This document shows, piece by piece, positions 22,836-33,793 of a stretch of DNA of 64,000 nt. A model generated the notes under the pieces. It did not search any database. It saw nothing but the letters and a program-made list of their open reading frames with translations, and was not told where the DNA came from. Position numbers and translations under genes: made by a program. Position 1 is the stretch's first letter; each line of letters starts with the position of its first letter. The DNA comes from Isoetes taiwanensis. Its lineage: Eukaryota; Streptophyta; Lycopodiopsida; Isoetales; Isoetaceae. The stretch is from the NCBI GenBank assembly GCA_021234155.1, contig JAJEKV010000537.1, positions 62,001 through 126,000 on the forward strand. The letters are read 5' to 3'.

Positions 22836-23283
22836 GCATTAGGTCTTCAAAGCAAACCCTAGACTAATAGTACTCACCAGTATCGTGTATGTGTTCATCC
22901 ACTTATTTGTTAATTCCTTACAAATAAACGTATTTTGTCATACTACCAAATTATCCATTGTTAGTAATTTCGGCCAGTACCTATGGCCATGTTTTCAATA
23001 CCATAAAAATTGCACCATGCCCTTAGCACGGTCCTTTTGCATGTTAATTTTCTTTGGGTAGCAGTTCATGTTGCAGACCTTGAAAACCTGGTGCTCCTGC
23101 TTCATGGTCTTAAAGGGTCATGTATTCCAATGTTAATTGCACTATTGTCAACATTTGTAAAATGCCTTACCTTTCAGGTGTGTATCTGCTGTTTATGGTT
23201 CAAACACCTAGTAGTTAGTCTCCGTTACTTAATCCTGTTATCTTAAGCTGTAAGACAAGGATCAAAACAAATTTCGTTGGGAT

Positions 23284-23310
23284 ATATATCTGTTATATAT
23301 ATACAATAAC
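23284..23310. repeat. TA-rich junction at the 5' end of copy 3
   Basis: The string TATATCTGTTATATATATAC here occurs again at 33.77 kb, in front of family 2 copy A. It lies between the 5' end of copy 3 and a MITE. Confidence 0.7.
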
Positions 23311-23425
23311 TTAAGCTGCCCCCTTATGGATAGAGATTTGGGTGTCGCCATTTGGGCCGTCCAAATTCGAGATCGACGGTCTACGCAATGACACCCAAAT
23401 CTCTATCCATAAGGGGGCAGCTTAA
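23311..23425. mobile_element. MITE with perfect 36-bp terminal inverted repeats
   Basis: The left arm (23,311-23,346, starting TTAAGCTGCCCCCTTATGG) and right arm (23,390-23,425) are exact reverse complements, around a 43-bp centre containing GGGCCGTCC and GATCGACGGTC. There is no coding capacity. Shorter relatives of the GGATAGAGATTTGGG arm occur at about 27.46 and 62.12 kb. Confidence 0.9.
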
Positions 23426-23779
23426 TTCAGATTGATCTCAGCCATGGAATGTGCTGCATCAACGGCTGAGGTTTAGCCACATTTTTTCATAGCATTTAAT
23501 GCTACTTGATGAGGTGGCACTAAGCAGCCCCTTATTTGGGGCTTTTAATCTGGGCCGTCAAATGTGTTGCATCAATGGCCCTTACGTTGCCACATATCTG
23601 GAGTGCAATTAATGCTACACGATGAGGTGGCACTCAGGTGTACAAGTGGCAGATTATATTAATGGTTAAAAAGCCATTGAAATTAATGCTTAACCTCATG
23701 AGGTGGCGCCGTCTCGTGTTGTTTTTAATTTTATCCTAAAAGCCTTAAGGTGGCATATTCTATTCTATTCTATTCTATG
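23426..23779. repeat. GGGGCTTTTAATC / GGCCGTC repeat and (TTCTA)n
   Basis: This holds CCTTATTTGGGGCTTTTAATC and GGGCCGTCAAATGTG, phrases shared with repeats at 47.53, 55.09 and 62.84 kb. It also has two copies of a CTACxxGATGAGGTGGCACT phrase (about 23.50 and 23.61 kb). It ends with five TTCTA units at about 23,755-23,777. No gene. Confidence 0.65.
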
Positions 23780-25750
23780 GCGTGGCTGCCCGTTCATTTT
23801 CGACCCATTTTTTATTTCTTAGCAATGTTGGAGCTGCTATATCGGCGCCTGGAGATGGTGAAGCTTTGCAGTGCTATTTGCCGGGTCCTTTCTGTGTTTG
23901 TTTTTCTGCATATTCAGGCATTTCAACAATGCACAAAGGGAAAAAAAATTTGCATGCAACAGAGCATTCCGAAGTTCTTCCGAGGTGCAGCAGGGTCCCT
24001 AAAACGCTATTACAAGCAGCATTGCTCTGCTCGGAATTGAAGAGGGCCTTTGATCCCTCAGTTTTTGCCAGACCCTTGGCTGCCAGATTGGGTTCTCTTT
24101 TCGTATGCTATGTTGAAGACCATGCCTTCCTATATGGTTATTTTTGTGAAAGGAAAATTGCCTGCAGCTAACTTAGTGTTCGCCAGAGGTGATCTGGAGT
24201 TTTGTACTTAGTTTTAAGTATGATATGTGCTTATTCCATAAGATTGTTGCAGGAAAATATGATTGTGGCCAGCAAGAAACATTACTGTTCGTGGTCCACT
24301 CCCGTCTAAGTTGCCGTAGCTGAGGGCAGCATAGCGATATGATGAAGGTTCATTTCTTTTAAATGCGGCTCTGATTAGTCTTAACAACTTCAAAAAATAC
24401 CCTGTTAACAGCTTTCGCTGCTGGATGGGATGAACCACTCTTTAAATTTCGGCAGGTTAGCAGAGCAGCGAAACTAGGGTAACCGATTTTGCGTTCAACA
24501 GGGAAGACAACGATTTAATGCAGGTTCATTTCTTCTGCTGCTTTCTTCATTTTGGCTTGGCACTTCAAGGCATAGCCGGTGTGTTACAATGTATTTGGAA
24601 ACAAGGAGTTGTATGAAGCCGCATTTGGGAACCAATTACAGAGATTTTTCTGAGATGGAGAGTCCAGCTCTTAGAAAACGGCAGTCAACTGCTTGATTTT
24701 GGTCCCTGAGGTTTAATGCATTCATGCAAGTTAGCAATTTCAAAAGAATTCAGACTGTGCAAGCCTTTGATCTGATGCAGGAGAATTCTCCAAAGCGTTA
24801 TCTAAATCATGCTTTCTAATCAGCATATGCACCTGACCAGGCATATGAGATGATGGCAGTAACTGGCAGTAAATATGCAGCATTGTAATTGCAATGAAAA
24901 AGATCTGTGAAGATGAGGTTATCTTCTTTGCTTATTCTCATCAACTGTGAGCACTCTTATGTTCACGGCTTATCCATAAGCATAAGTCTCTGACACTGAT
25001 TATGGCAGGAATTATGTTGAATGGTGCTTCCCTGTTGTGCATGCCAACATGGAACATTTAAAGAAGCTGACACTGCAATTCGATATGCTAGAGTTGCACG
25101 CAAGCTGATGCTTTCTATACTATATGCATTCGTACATTTTTTGAAGCATGCCCACTGGGTTCTGTTAGCCATGTCTCAGAGCTAAACAAATCAACTGGGA
25201 GAGATTTGTAACGTGCTTATTTAGGAATTACTGCCGTGAAGGATCGGCAATTCAATCAAATGTTTTTTTCCAGGCTGCTTTTCTTCCTTTTAATGTCAGA
25301 TGGCCTCTAGTTTAATGGCCAATTTAGAATGCAGGGGCTTTACCTCATCTCCATCGCATGCAAAAGGATAGGAAACAATTGTCTCACTGGTACTGACCAT
25401 TTTTTTCTGAGGCTTGTGTGTCTGAGAATTGTGTGTTTAGTAGGCTACATTGTTTACAGCTATGTTTCTCATCTATGTGTTTTCTGGTATTGTTGAAATA
25501 ATCAAGAAAGGCATATGTTCAAAATTCGCAGGAATCCAGCTCAGCAAGGAAAGGAGCATGTTGCTGCTTTTGGTGCCTGGCAAAGGGAAGCTCAAAAAAT
25601 TGCAAAAACTATCTGCAAAAGCAATCGTGTATGTATTTTGCTTGCAGCTTTGGCTTTGAGAGCCAAGTGCATAATATGTCTCGCGTGACATATTGCTTTG
25701 GGAGGTGGTTTACCAAAGGATCGCATTGTTGAGGTCTGTTACTCAAAAAT
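23780..25750 (+). other. Unidentified, probably genic tract
   Basis: The composition differs from the surrounding repeats: CAG, CTG and GC-rich codons are plentiful. An open frame at 23,782-24,171 (129 codons) carries PKTLLQAALLCSELKRAFDP and ARPLAARLGSLF. Further pieces are DTAIRYARVARKLM near 25.07 kb and, after an acceptor-like GCAG near 25.53 kb, GKEHVAAFGAWQREAQK with a GTATGT donor-like site after it. I recognise no family, and the pieces are not in one frame. A broken multi-exon gene is my best reading; a non-coding transcript is possible. Confidence 0.3.
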
Positions 25751-27300
25751 CTGATATTGTTTTTAGTGTCAAATTTATTGGTCTGTGTTGTCCAGTGCTC
25801 TTGCTTTTACGCTTCCATAATCTCTAAAAACGTTCCTTGTGTGATCGGACTGTTATCTACATGAAATTTTATACGGGCTCTTAAGACACTTGATGTTCTT
25901 ATTAGGAAAGGGGCAATGATGCTCTTCATTGCAGTGATGTATTTTCTTGATATAAAATCCATTGTTCATTGATTGGGCAGTTGTGTTGTAATTTATAAAT
26001 GCCCCTCATCACACCAACACTAAGTTCAATTCTGGCAATTATTTGTAATGGTTTGCACAATGACTTATACTCAAGACCCATTAGAAGATATGGCAAATGT
26101 ATAGCCTTGCACGAAGGAATTTAAAAAGCAAATGTATAGACAAATCTGAAAAGCAACTCAATTTCTTGAGGAGATGCTTTATAAAGATGTGATTTGTTGT
26201 TGCAAAAAGGCTTCGCTTTGTTCGTCATTTTGCATTTTAGGAAATTACGGACAATATTATAACATGCGTACCAATGTCAAACGGATTTGCATGAAGGTAG
26301 AACAAACTAGTGAACACAATGCAATGACTCCATTACGTTAATATAGCGCACGAAACAGATGACTTGCAACGCCAGAACTCACACCAAGCAAATATGCATG
26401 ACTCCAAACATTCAAACGACATAGTCATATTGTTATTGCTAGTAGAACTTTGATGGACATATATTCCATGTGTTTGTTCAACAATCAGCTCAGTCTAAGT
26501 CAGAAACAACAGATTCAATAACATTATGGATCAATGTCTTTGGTTTCCAAATGGGACATAGTCTCATCAATTTGACGCATCATGGCTTATGTTTAATGGA
26601 GGTCTTTGACATTATTATTTGTTCTAGACTCAAAAGTTTCTGTACATTCTAGAATTTTATCTAGACTTACAATTTTATGCAGTTGGACGAAGCAAGTCTT
26701 GGAATGTTACAACTTTCCATATCGTACATCTCATGGTCTAATCCAATGTAGATATGCATTTTGCATGAATAGTTAACGTCTATCGTATCTCCAAACTAGA
26801 AGTAATAATGAATAACATCAACACATCAAGTAATTGAAATACACATTTATTCTCAAATGCGCTAGTAGTGAGTAAATGTGATTAACTCAAATTATTTTGG
26901 TCTTCCTTCTATATGCCGGAATTCATCTTCCTTCTATATGCCAGAATGCATTTCTAGGTGATGAGACACATGATCTTTCAAAATTTTATGACTATCAACA
27001 ACTACATATTTTCAACACTAGTGAGCCAAATCTCGATGTAGAAAGGGGCAAGCTAAAATCTTAAAGAAGATATATATGCGTTAAAGGCACTATCAATTCT
27101 CTCTGTATAGTTGGGTTGTATTTCCAGTGGGAATTGTACATCATTTAATTGACGCTAGAAGCTACAAAAAAGTCAACATATCTTGATTAGGTGTCTGTGT
27201 ACAACTCTCTCTCTCTCTCTACATCATGTGGTGCGATACAATAATGGCACTCATAGAGATAGCATTGACAGTGGCGTGCATATTATGAGGTCATAGTGCA
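25751..27300. other. Intergenic, nothing recognised
   Basis: AT-rich single-copy-looking DNA with only short frames and no visible domain. It has a short CT run near 27.21 kb. Confidence 0.5.
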
Positions 27301-27444
27301 ACTCAATTGAATTCTTGACACTCAACTTTAGACCTTGATATGTTTAAGCTTGGATTTTGTTCCCAGATATTCATGAAACATAGTTCGTACACCCATTGAT
27401 AGTACAAGAACTTGTATATATATGTATCTACTATATATATAAAA
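27301..27444 (+). repeat. Dispersed repeat end, ...ACTTGTATATATA
   Basis: About 110 bp ending in CATTGATAGTACAAGAACTTGTATATATA. Related ends occur at 33.65-33.77, 47.33-47.44, 54.86-54.97 and 62.62-62.72 kb, all in plus orientation and all running into TA-rich DNA. This reads as the conserved 3' end of a retroelement family. Confidence 0.7.
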
Positions 27445-27740
27445 TTATTAGGATGCCCCCTTGCGCATAGAGATTTGGATGTACCCATGCGATATAGAGA
27501 TTAATGCCAGCCGTCCAATTGAAAATGGAAGGCCATGATGCCGCCACCTCATGGGAGAGATCATGCATGGGCATAGAAATGTAATGGGGGGCATGCATGG
27601 GCATGCATGGGGGCATGCACCACATCCCCGAGCCTGAGATTTGGGTATAGAGATTGATCCTGGCCGTCCATCTCGGATTTGGACGGCCCACAAGAAAAGC
27701 CCCAATCTGATGCTTTTGCATTTTTTTTTACTCTCTGTAT
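27445..27740. repeat. GGCCGTCC repeat with CATGCATG cluster
   Basis: It contains GCATAGAGATTTGG, several GGGCATGCATGGG units (about 27.56-27.62 kb), and GGCCGTCCATCTCGGATTTG running into a GGACGGCCC inverted match. The same last phrase occurs at 47.64 and 55.34 kb, each followed by CACAA.AAAAGCCCCAA. Confidence 0.7.
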
Positions 27741-29060
27741 TTGGGGTTACGCCCGCGAGCGATATGGCCCTTTGTATGATTTGTTGGATGCGGATGCGCA
27801 GTGCGTGGATGCGATGCTCGATTTTGTATGGGAACCCTAAGCGGTGACCGGCTTTGCGGATTCGACCGAAATAGGTCGGCCGGGTTTTAGTATCTGGGAA
27901 AATGGATTTCGGTTTAAAATTTTTAGTGACAGTTTTACTCGGTTTTAAAACTTAATTCTTGTTCGCTAATGGTGCAAGCGACCTTTACCGCTTATAGTGC
28001 TAGAGAAATTCTAGATCCAGTATCTGTGCTTCCTTGCCGGATCTGGCGGTCGGATGGTAAGCGGCTATGCCGAGTTATAGAAGGATTTCCCTCCTTTTTT
28101 TTTTTTGTATGTGAGGGGGGGCATTCCGGCCGATAAATCTCATGTCCGACATTTTGGAAAGAGATCCGGAAGTAGTCGGATTAGGGTCCCCGGGCCGACG
28201 AGAGGGTTTTTTGAAATTGTTAGGTTTGAAGATGTTACTTACGGATTATAAACCTTATGGCTTGCATTCCATTCACCATTTTAACCATTTTATTGAATAC
28301 ACGTGACGGCGACCATCTGTTTGGATGAAATTGCAGCAAGGTAGATGAAAGTCATTCACATGCAGAACTTTGTATGACAATCGTAATTTCCCTCTTTTGT
28401 TGTCTTTGGATATGATGGATCAAGGGCATTCTCAAGGATTAGCTTCCTAGGGGAAACATGTGGACTATGTCTTATGCCCACGTTTTGAAATAAAAATCCT
28501 AGGGAAATCTTAAATGTCAGAAGCTTTTCTTATCTTGCATGTGTTGATATATTGTTTGACGATAAATACGGCTTGGATTCATGATGGTAAAGTTCTTAGG
28601 CGTTGATCACAGATATAGATTGTTTGACCTAAGATACACTTTTTCTTTCAGATTGGATATTAAGGCTTGGAGTGTGCAGCTTGAGAATATCGTTGATTCC
28701 TTAAAAAGGAACAAATGTCTTTTTGCGTATTAGACAAGTAAGACCTTCTAACTCAAGCTCAGTGCCTTAGTCAAATGGTAAATCGCCATAGCCATGTTTT
28801 GATGTTGCAACTTTGTTGGCGATCATTGCAAGATTGAGCTTCCTCCTATCGGACAAGCGCTGTGTGCAGTTTTGTCCATGAATAGACATATTAGTAGAGG
28901 AGATATAAGTTCGTCGAAGTGTTGCTCTCTTTTGACTACAGTATTGAAGGTACATTTTTAAAAAAATTCCTTCGTTGCATGATGTCTTATGTGTTTATCC
29001 GGGTTATGCCCTTCAAAGAAGTGTAATACAGACCTTATGACTAAAGCATGTATAACACTT
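27741..29060. other. No gene recognised; upstream of WW-domain pseudogene
   Basis: A G-rich then AT-rich stretch with a poly-T run near 28.1 kb. Exon-like pieces may exist near 28.65-28.75 kb (LDIKAWSVQLENIVDSLKRN after an acceptor-like CAG), but I cannot tie them to a family. Confidence 0.35.
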
Positions 29061-29067
29061 TTTTCAG

Positions 29068-29565
29068 AGTGTTTCGGCAACTATAGCAGCAGCATCTGAT
29101 TGGCAGGAAGATATAGCCCCAGATGGCAGAAGGTTATTTGTTTTCCTCTCCTTTTTGTTTTTTTTTTGGTTACATGGCTTACGTGCATCACATTTTTTTA
29201 TGGCTTATGCAGGTATTATTACAACAAAAGATCAAAGCAATCTAGGTAGGAAAAACCTTGCGTAATTGATGACTCCTACCGAGGTACTTAATGTGTAGTC
29301 ATAAGATATTTTAAATGTTTGTGTCTTTGTCTTTGGTTTATTTTTAACAAACCGAAGTCTTGTGCCCGTTTTCTTCTTTTTACAGGCGTGATGCATCTAC
29401 AAGATGGAAGGAATTCACCACCGCAGATGGTCGAAAAGTATGTACTCCTTTTGTATAAAATGTTCTTTGCATGTTTGGGGCATCAATACTGAGAAGGTAT
29501 ACATTAATAGGTACTATTACAAGAAGGAAACGGCGATCAAAATGGACAATGCGGAGGAGATGAAG
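29068..29565 (+). pseudogene. PRP40-like tandem WW-domain pseudogene fragment
   Basis: Four short exons with splice-like borders. 29,068-29,132 gives SDWQEDIAPDGRR. 29,213-29,283 gives YYYNKRSKQSR, a stop where the second WW tryptophan belongs, then EKP and (after a frame change) LMTPTE. 29,396 to ~29,437 gives DASTRWKEFTTADGRK. 29,511-29,565 gives YYYKKETAIKMDNAEEMK. Two WW domains joined by LMTPxER.DAST.WKEFTT is the arrangement of the pre-mRNA splicing factor PRP40, which binds the splicing factor SF1/BBP and the RNA polymerase II C-terminal domain. The TGG-to-TAG change (29,247-29,249), the frameshift and the lost second-domain tryptophan indicate a pseudogene. No FF domains were found downstream. 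Confidence 0.65.
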
Positions 29566-29599
29566 GTACGAACCAAAATAAACCCATTTGTAAAACTTT

Positions 29600-31350
29600 T
29601 AAGCGGGCATTTGTAATGGGAAATGGAAAGTTGGGTAATATGGTTGTGAAGAATGCATTCCCTAAAAGGACCTTTCTAAGGAGAAAGATTATATTAACAT
29701 CTACAAGAGACCACTTGGGTCTATGAGACCATTTATCTGACAATCATGCAAACCTAGGGGTGCATTTGCAGTTTCTAGAGATGACATAAAAATGTAAAAG
29801 AAAAACTAAACGATGAAATCAGGATTTTCCTTTACTGCCCGTTTTCTTCTTCTTGACACTTTCATGGTTACCCCTCTTGGGATCAAATTAGATGGTCCAG
29901 GAAGGGGATCTGATTCCGTTTATTATTATTATCACCTCCAATGAGAAAGAGAGCAGTCTGCCTTTGTGTAAGGTCATTTTCCTGCATTTACATAGATCAT
30001 TACTATCATTCTTCTGCAGGTAGTGTTTAAGGATTGCGGTTATCCTAGGAAGTCGTAATATTCCAAATATGACAAGTATATTATCAAGCCAAAATTCTCT
30101 ACCTACTCGGAGCTGTATGCTTTGAAATCAGAAAACATAAAGGAACTTTTTAATAATCATTATTCGTTTGTATCTGTCAAGACCAACTTTTGTGGAATGG
30201 AATTTTAGCATTGTTTTTGTTGGATGGTTGTCTAGAAGGATGGAGAAAAATAACGGCATGTTCTAACATACGGGCAGACATGTGCTACACAGGTCTGTGG
30301 GCTGTTGCTACTGGAACGTCCGACTGTTTCTTTTGGCCCCGATCTGTTACGAGTATTTGTCATTTGCCAAGAACCATGCTCTTTTGTTGCCATGGTGTTC
30401 TTTGTCAGAACTTATCATGGAATTAGATACGTTCTAAAGTGAGGGTTTGAGCTTTTTACAATCCGGACATTGTTTGGGATTTAATTTGATCTATTGGCAT
30501 TCATGGTTTTCTACTATAACTTGGATTTTGTTTTCAGCTCTAGTGCCAAGCTTGGGCATTTACTATGTTCTTGGTCTTCGGCTGGGTTGCAATGGCTACA
30601 AGACGCCAATAATATGGCGGTAAACATGTTTTTCAACTCGGAACTTTTGCGGATTTAACATCCTTGGTGTCACGTGAACACGATGCGACCAAAGAGCACA
30701 TATTCTAGAATGGCTTCACAAAATCAGGTACCAAGTTTTTGAGAAGCATTCATAGATCGTTGTTGTTCGGATGCTTGCACTTTGATAATGTATGTAGTTG
30801 TATAAAGATGCCATTCTTAGAGATCGCATCCACTATGCATATAAATGATTTTATTTTCAAGGGCGACTAGTTGGATTTGCCTTACCTTATACATCTTAAA
30901 GCAAAGAACAACAAAGCGTGCTAGGTAGAGTGATGACCATCGCTGAGCATTGGTCTCGACATGATTAAGGCTAAACCAATGGAGTATCTAGCGGGATGAG
31001 TTTTGTGCAACATCAAAGCTGAAAGCAGTCTATGGTCCTTTGTGGAAAACTCCTTATCATGCCATTCGGATCTCCTGTTTTGTGTTGTAAGCACAGTATG
31101 ATTGTAATAACGTTTTCAGAGGTCTAACATACAATGTGTTTCTTTTTAGGCCCTCGAGCAAATGGTGGCAATAGTTCCGAAATTGTTTCAAAACAATGAG
31201 CTGTTGAACCAAGCAAAGTTATTCCTTGGCTTCGAAGGGATACTGGTAAGCTCAAGGCTCAATCGGGTTTGAGCTTTAGGCGACTTGATGAGTTCTATTT
31301 TTGGGGAAGGTAGCGGTGTGAATCTTCCCATTCGAGAGCCTTCTCAAGAG
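29600..31350 (+). other. Exon-like pieces of unknown origin
   Basis: Intron-like borders surround a few open stretches: SSAKLGHLLCSWSSAGLQWL near 30.54 kb, bounded by CAG and GTAAAC, and ALEQMVAIVPKLFQNNELLN near 31.15 kb, bounded by TTTAG and GTAAGC. They do not match the FF domains expected downstream of PRP40 WW domains. They may belong to an older degraded gene or transposon. I could not name them. Confidence 0.3.
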
Positions 31351-32308
31351 ATGCAAGCCAACCAGTTTTTTTGAAAGAATACCGTAATATAGAATGTTTC
31401 CATTGCACTTTTACATAATCTCTTTAAATTCTTTCCTCACTGCAAAATCCATCTCAAAGTGACCCCTTGAACATACAGTCGTATTCCACCAAGGTGGATT
31501 CTTGAGTCATAATCACCAATTGTCTTCACACCAAGATGTGATACGCTATTACAACACAGTCCCAAATATCCTCTGCATGATGTTCTTCGTTTCCTCCCAC
31601 CCATCATGTTTCAATGCCCAGCTTGGATGTAAAAGAGGTATGCCTCAACCATTGCAACCTCCTGTTATCCAAAACTTCGACCACACCTGCATCGATGACA
31701 CAGAGCGGGACTTATATTATACGTGTCTTTGAGCAAATCTAATTTCTCTGAAGAAGTCTGGACATTTACCTCAACTTGATTCTCTATGAAGTTTTTACCA
31801 GATTGTAGCTAGGCCATGAGGAACAATTGGTGGTAACTGGTGAACTTTTTCATGTGACAGTAGTGACCCAAATGTATGGATTTTTATTTTTGGAAAATAA
31901 CATGCATTCGACACCAATAAAGTCCAACCCTCTTTGTCAATGTCCCTCGCCTTATTGAAGCAAAGTAGATAAATTTTACCAGCAATTGCTATACATTTGG
32001 GGTAGCCACAGAAAATTTGACATTTTCGCATTAAATTTTCCCAAGTTTTTACTAGTTCTTGCTAGCTTAAGAGGAAACATGAAGCAAGCAGAATATACAA
32101 AAATATAATAGGATAAGAGGATAAAGATATCCCCATTCTTAATGCTAACTTCTCTGTTATCATTTAAATATGGTAGCACTTAGCTATTATAGGACAATGA
32201 GACAAAATGCCAGCCCACAAGTGTGGAGCTTCAAAAATGCTATTTGCAAGTTCATATTCATCAAATAGAAAATAAATTATATTTTATAAGATAGGAAATA
32301 TTAGAACC
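31351..32308. other. Intergenic, nothing recognised
   Basis: AT-rich DNA with a 76-codon plus frame at 31.50-31.73 kb that shows no known domain. Confidence 0.45.
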
Positions 32309-32530
32309 ATGGGCACACTTGGCACATTTGGCACACTTGGTACATTTGGTGATGGAATCAAAATTCTACAACTTTTGTTTGCCTTCTGTAGCACACTTGG
32401 CACATTTGGTGATGGAATCAAAATTCTACAACTTTTGTTTGCCTTCTGTAGCACACTTGGCAATGGAATCGAAATTCTACAACTTTTATTTGCCTTGTGT
32501 AGCACACTTGGCACATTTGGTGATGGAATC
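32309..32530. repeat. 60-bp minisatellite
   Basis: Units of 60 bp (GCACACTTGGCACATTTGGT, then GATGGAATCAAAATTCTACA, then ACTTTTGTTTGCCTTCTGTA) repeat about four times. The third unit is shortened to about 50 bp. Because 60 is a multiple of three and the unit lacks stops in several frames, long repetitive frames appear on both strands. They have no other coding support. Confidence 0.9.
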
Positions 32531-32559
32531 CCTGTCCACGGGGTACTCGTTTTTCCAAG

Positions 32560-33400
32560 CAAAGTGGGGCTTTGATCGTTGGCCCATTTAAATACATGTT
32601 ATTCTTTATGTCATGGCTTAATCACAATGACACATCTACATGTAAAATTGACATTGCAGTGCTAGATTTGAGCCATTTGATAGCCTATAAGGCTTTTGCA
32701 AAACAACATATTTTCCAGACGATGTTTTTACATATAAACAAATGGGCGAAAAACTAAATTAAGTTACTATAGATTACCAAAGAGGGCCATTATGGATGAG
32801 AAACAAGCTTTTAGTATACCACTTCGACACGACATTGAATCACTCTTATTTTGTGGGCGAAGAAGTTCTAATAAACCTATTTGTGAGCCTTTGACTACTT
32901 AAAGTTCTAATAAAGAATGGTGAGTTTCATTGAATGGCTATCAGAGATTTTAGTTTAAAACTTCATGACTTTGAAGTAGATGCATACTGTTATTTGTGTG
33001 ATGGGACAATTGAGAAGGACCATTGAATCATTTCTTATTTTGTAGACGAAGAAGTTCTAATAATAAACGGTGAGTTCGCTAAGCGATTTAGCTTAAAGCT
33101 TCATGACTTTCAACTAGATGCATACTGCCATTTAAAAAGGTAAAATCTCAAACAAGATATGCACTAAAGACATTAATAGTCTGCAATGTGATGACAACAA
33201 ATTAGTGGATTATGACACTCGAATTCAACTTGAACAAACAATATTTTAGAAGCCATCTATGACTATATGTTAAGAGAAATACTATGAAATTGTATGCAGT
33301 AAACATGGATTAGTTTAAATAAAAGCTTTGGCTTTGAATTATTCATTTAACTTAACTCTTTCAATTTAATTCAAATTTAGGTTTGCTTTTCGATTTAATC
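32560..33400. other. Intergenic with a local ~170-bp duplication
   Basis: The phrase GACGAAGAAGTTCTAATAA and its flanks occur at about 32.86 and 33.04 kb, so a block of roughly 170 bp is duplicated. No gene recognised. Confidence 0.5.
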
Positions 33401-33409
33401 TCACCCATT

Positions 33410-33410
<1 letters not shown>

Positions 33411-33497
<87 letters not shown>
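33411..33497. repeat. (GATA)n microsatellite
   Basis: About 22 uninterrupted GATA units, changing to TA repeats at the right end. Confidence 0.98.
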
Positions 33498-33499
<2 letters not shown>

Positions 33500-33649
33500 T
33501 ATATATATAGGTCCACAAGAACTAAGGTAACTTCAACTTTCAACTTTGTTAATAAACTCTTCACCGAAAAGTTCTAATAAACAATTTGGATGACTATTAG
33601 AAAGGGATTTAGCTTACGACTAGATGCATACTGCTTTGTTTTTTACCTA

Positions 33650-33793
33650 TGACTTCTTCTAACTTAATTCTTAACACTCAACTTTAGATACTGATGTAGA
33701 CTTTACTCCCATATGTTCGTAAACTATAGCTGATAAACCCATTGATAGTACAAAAACTTGTATATCTGTTATATATATACATATATATATATA
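33650..33793 (+). repeat. Dispersed repeat end with TA tract before family 2
   Basis: It resembles 27.30-27.44 kb: ACACTCAACTTTAGA, then CCCATTGATAGTACAAAAACTTGTATAT, then TA-rich DNA including TATATCTGTTATATATATAC. It abuts the 5' end of family 2 copy A. Confidence 0.7.

Larger units (their letters stand above)
16245..23283 (-). mobile_element. Family 1 RT retroelement, copy 3 (best preserved)
   Basis: The element is about 7.04 kb and is read on the minus strand from GATATATATCCCAACG (5', 23.28 kb) to GGGCTTACTTGTATATATA (3', 16.24 kb). In coding order it has a 225-codon ORF, about 1.4 kb with a short MTCKVEF exon, a ~540-residue exon, an intron-like gap of ~540 bases and an RT exon. No long terminal repeats were found. 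Tandem head-to-tail copies, an RT of Penelope/TERT type, apparent introns and TA-rich ends all fit a Penelope-like element. The lack of a clear GIY-YIG domain and the unknown upstream proteins do not match the canonical type. Confidence 0.85.

Noticed and set aside
23010-23246. Identical 78-codon plus-strand ORF in all three copies (7,171; 15,935; 23,010)
   Set aside because: The whole 5' end region is nearly identical in DNA between copies, so identity of the frame says nothing about selection. No domain, and it opposes the element's coding strand.
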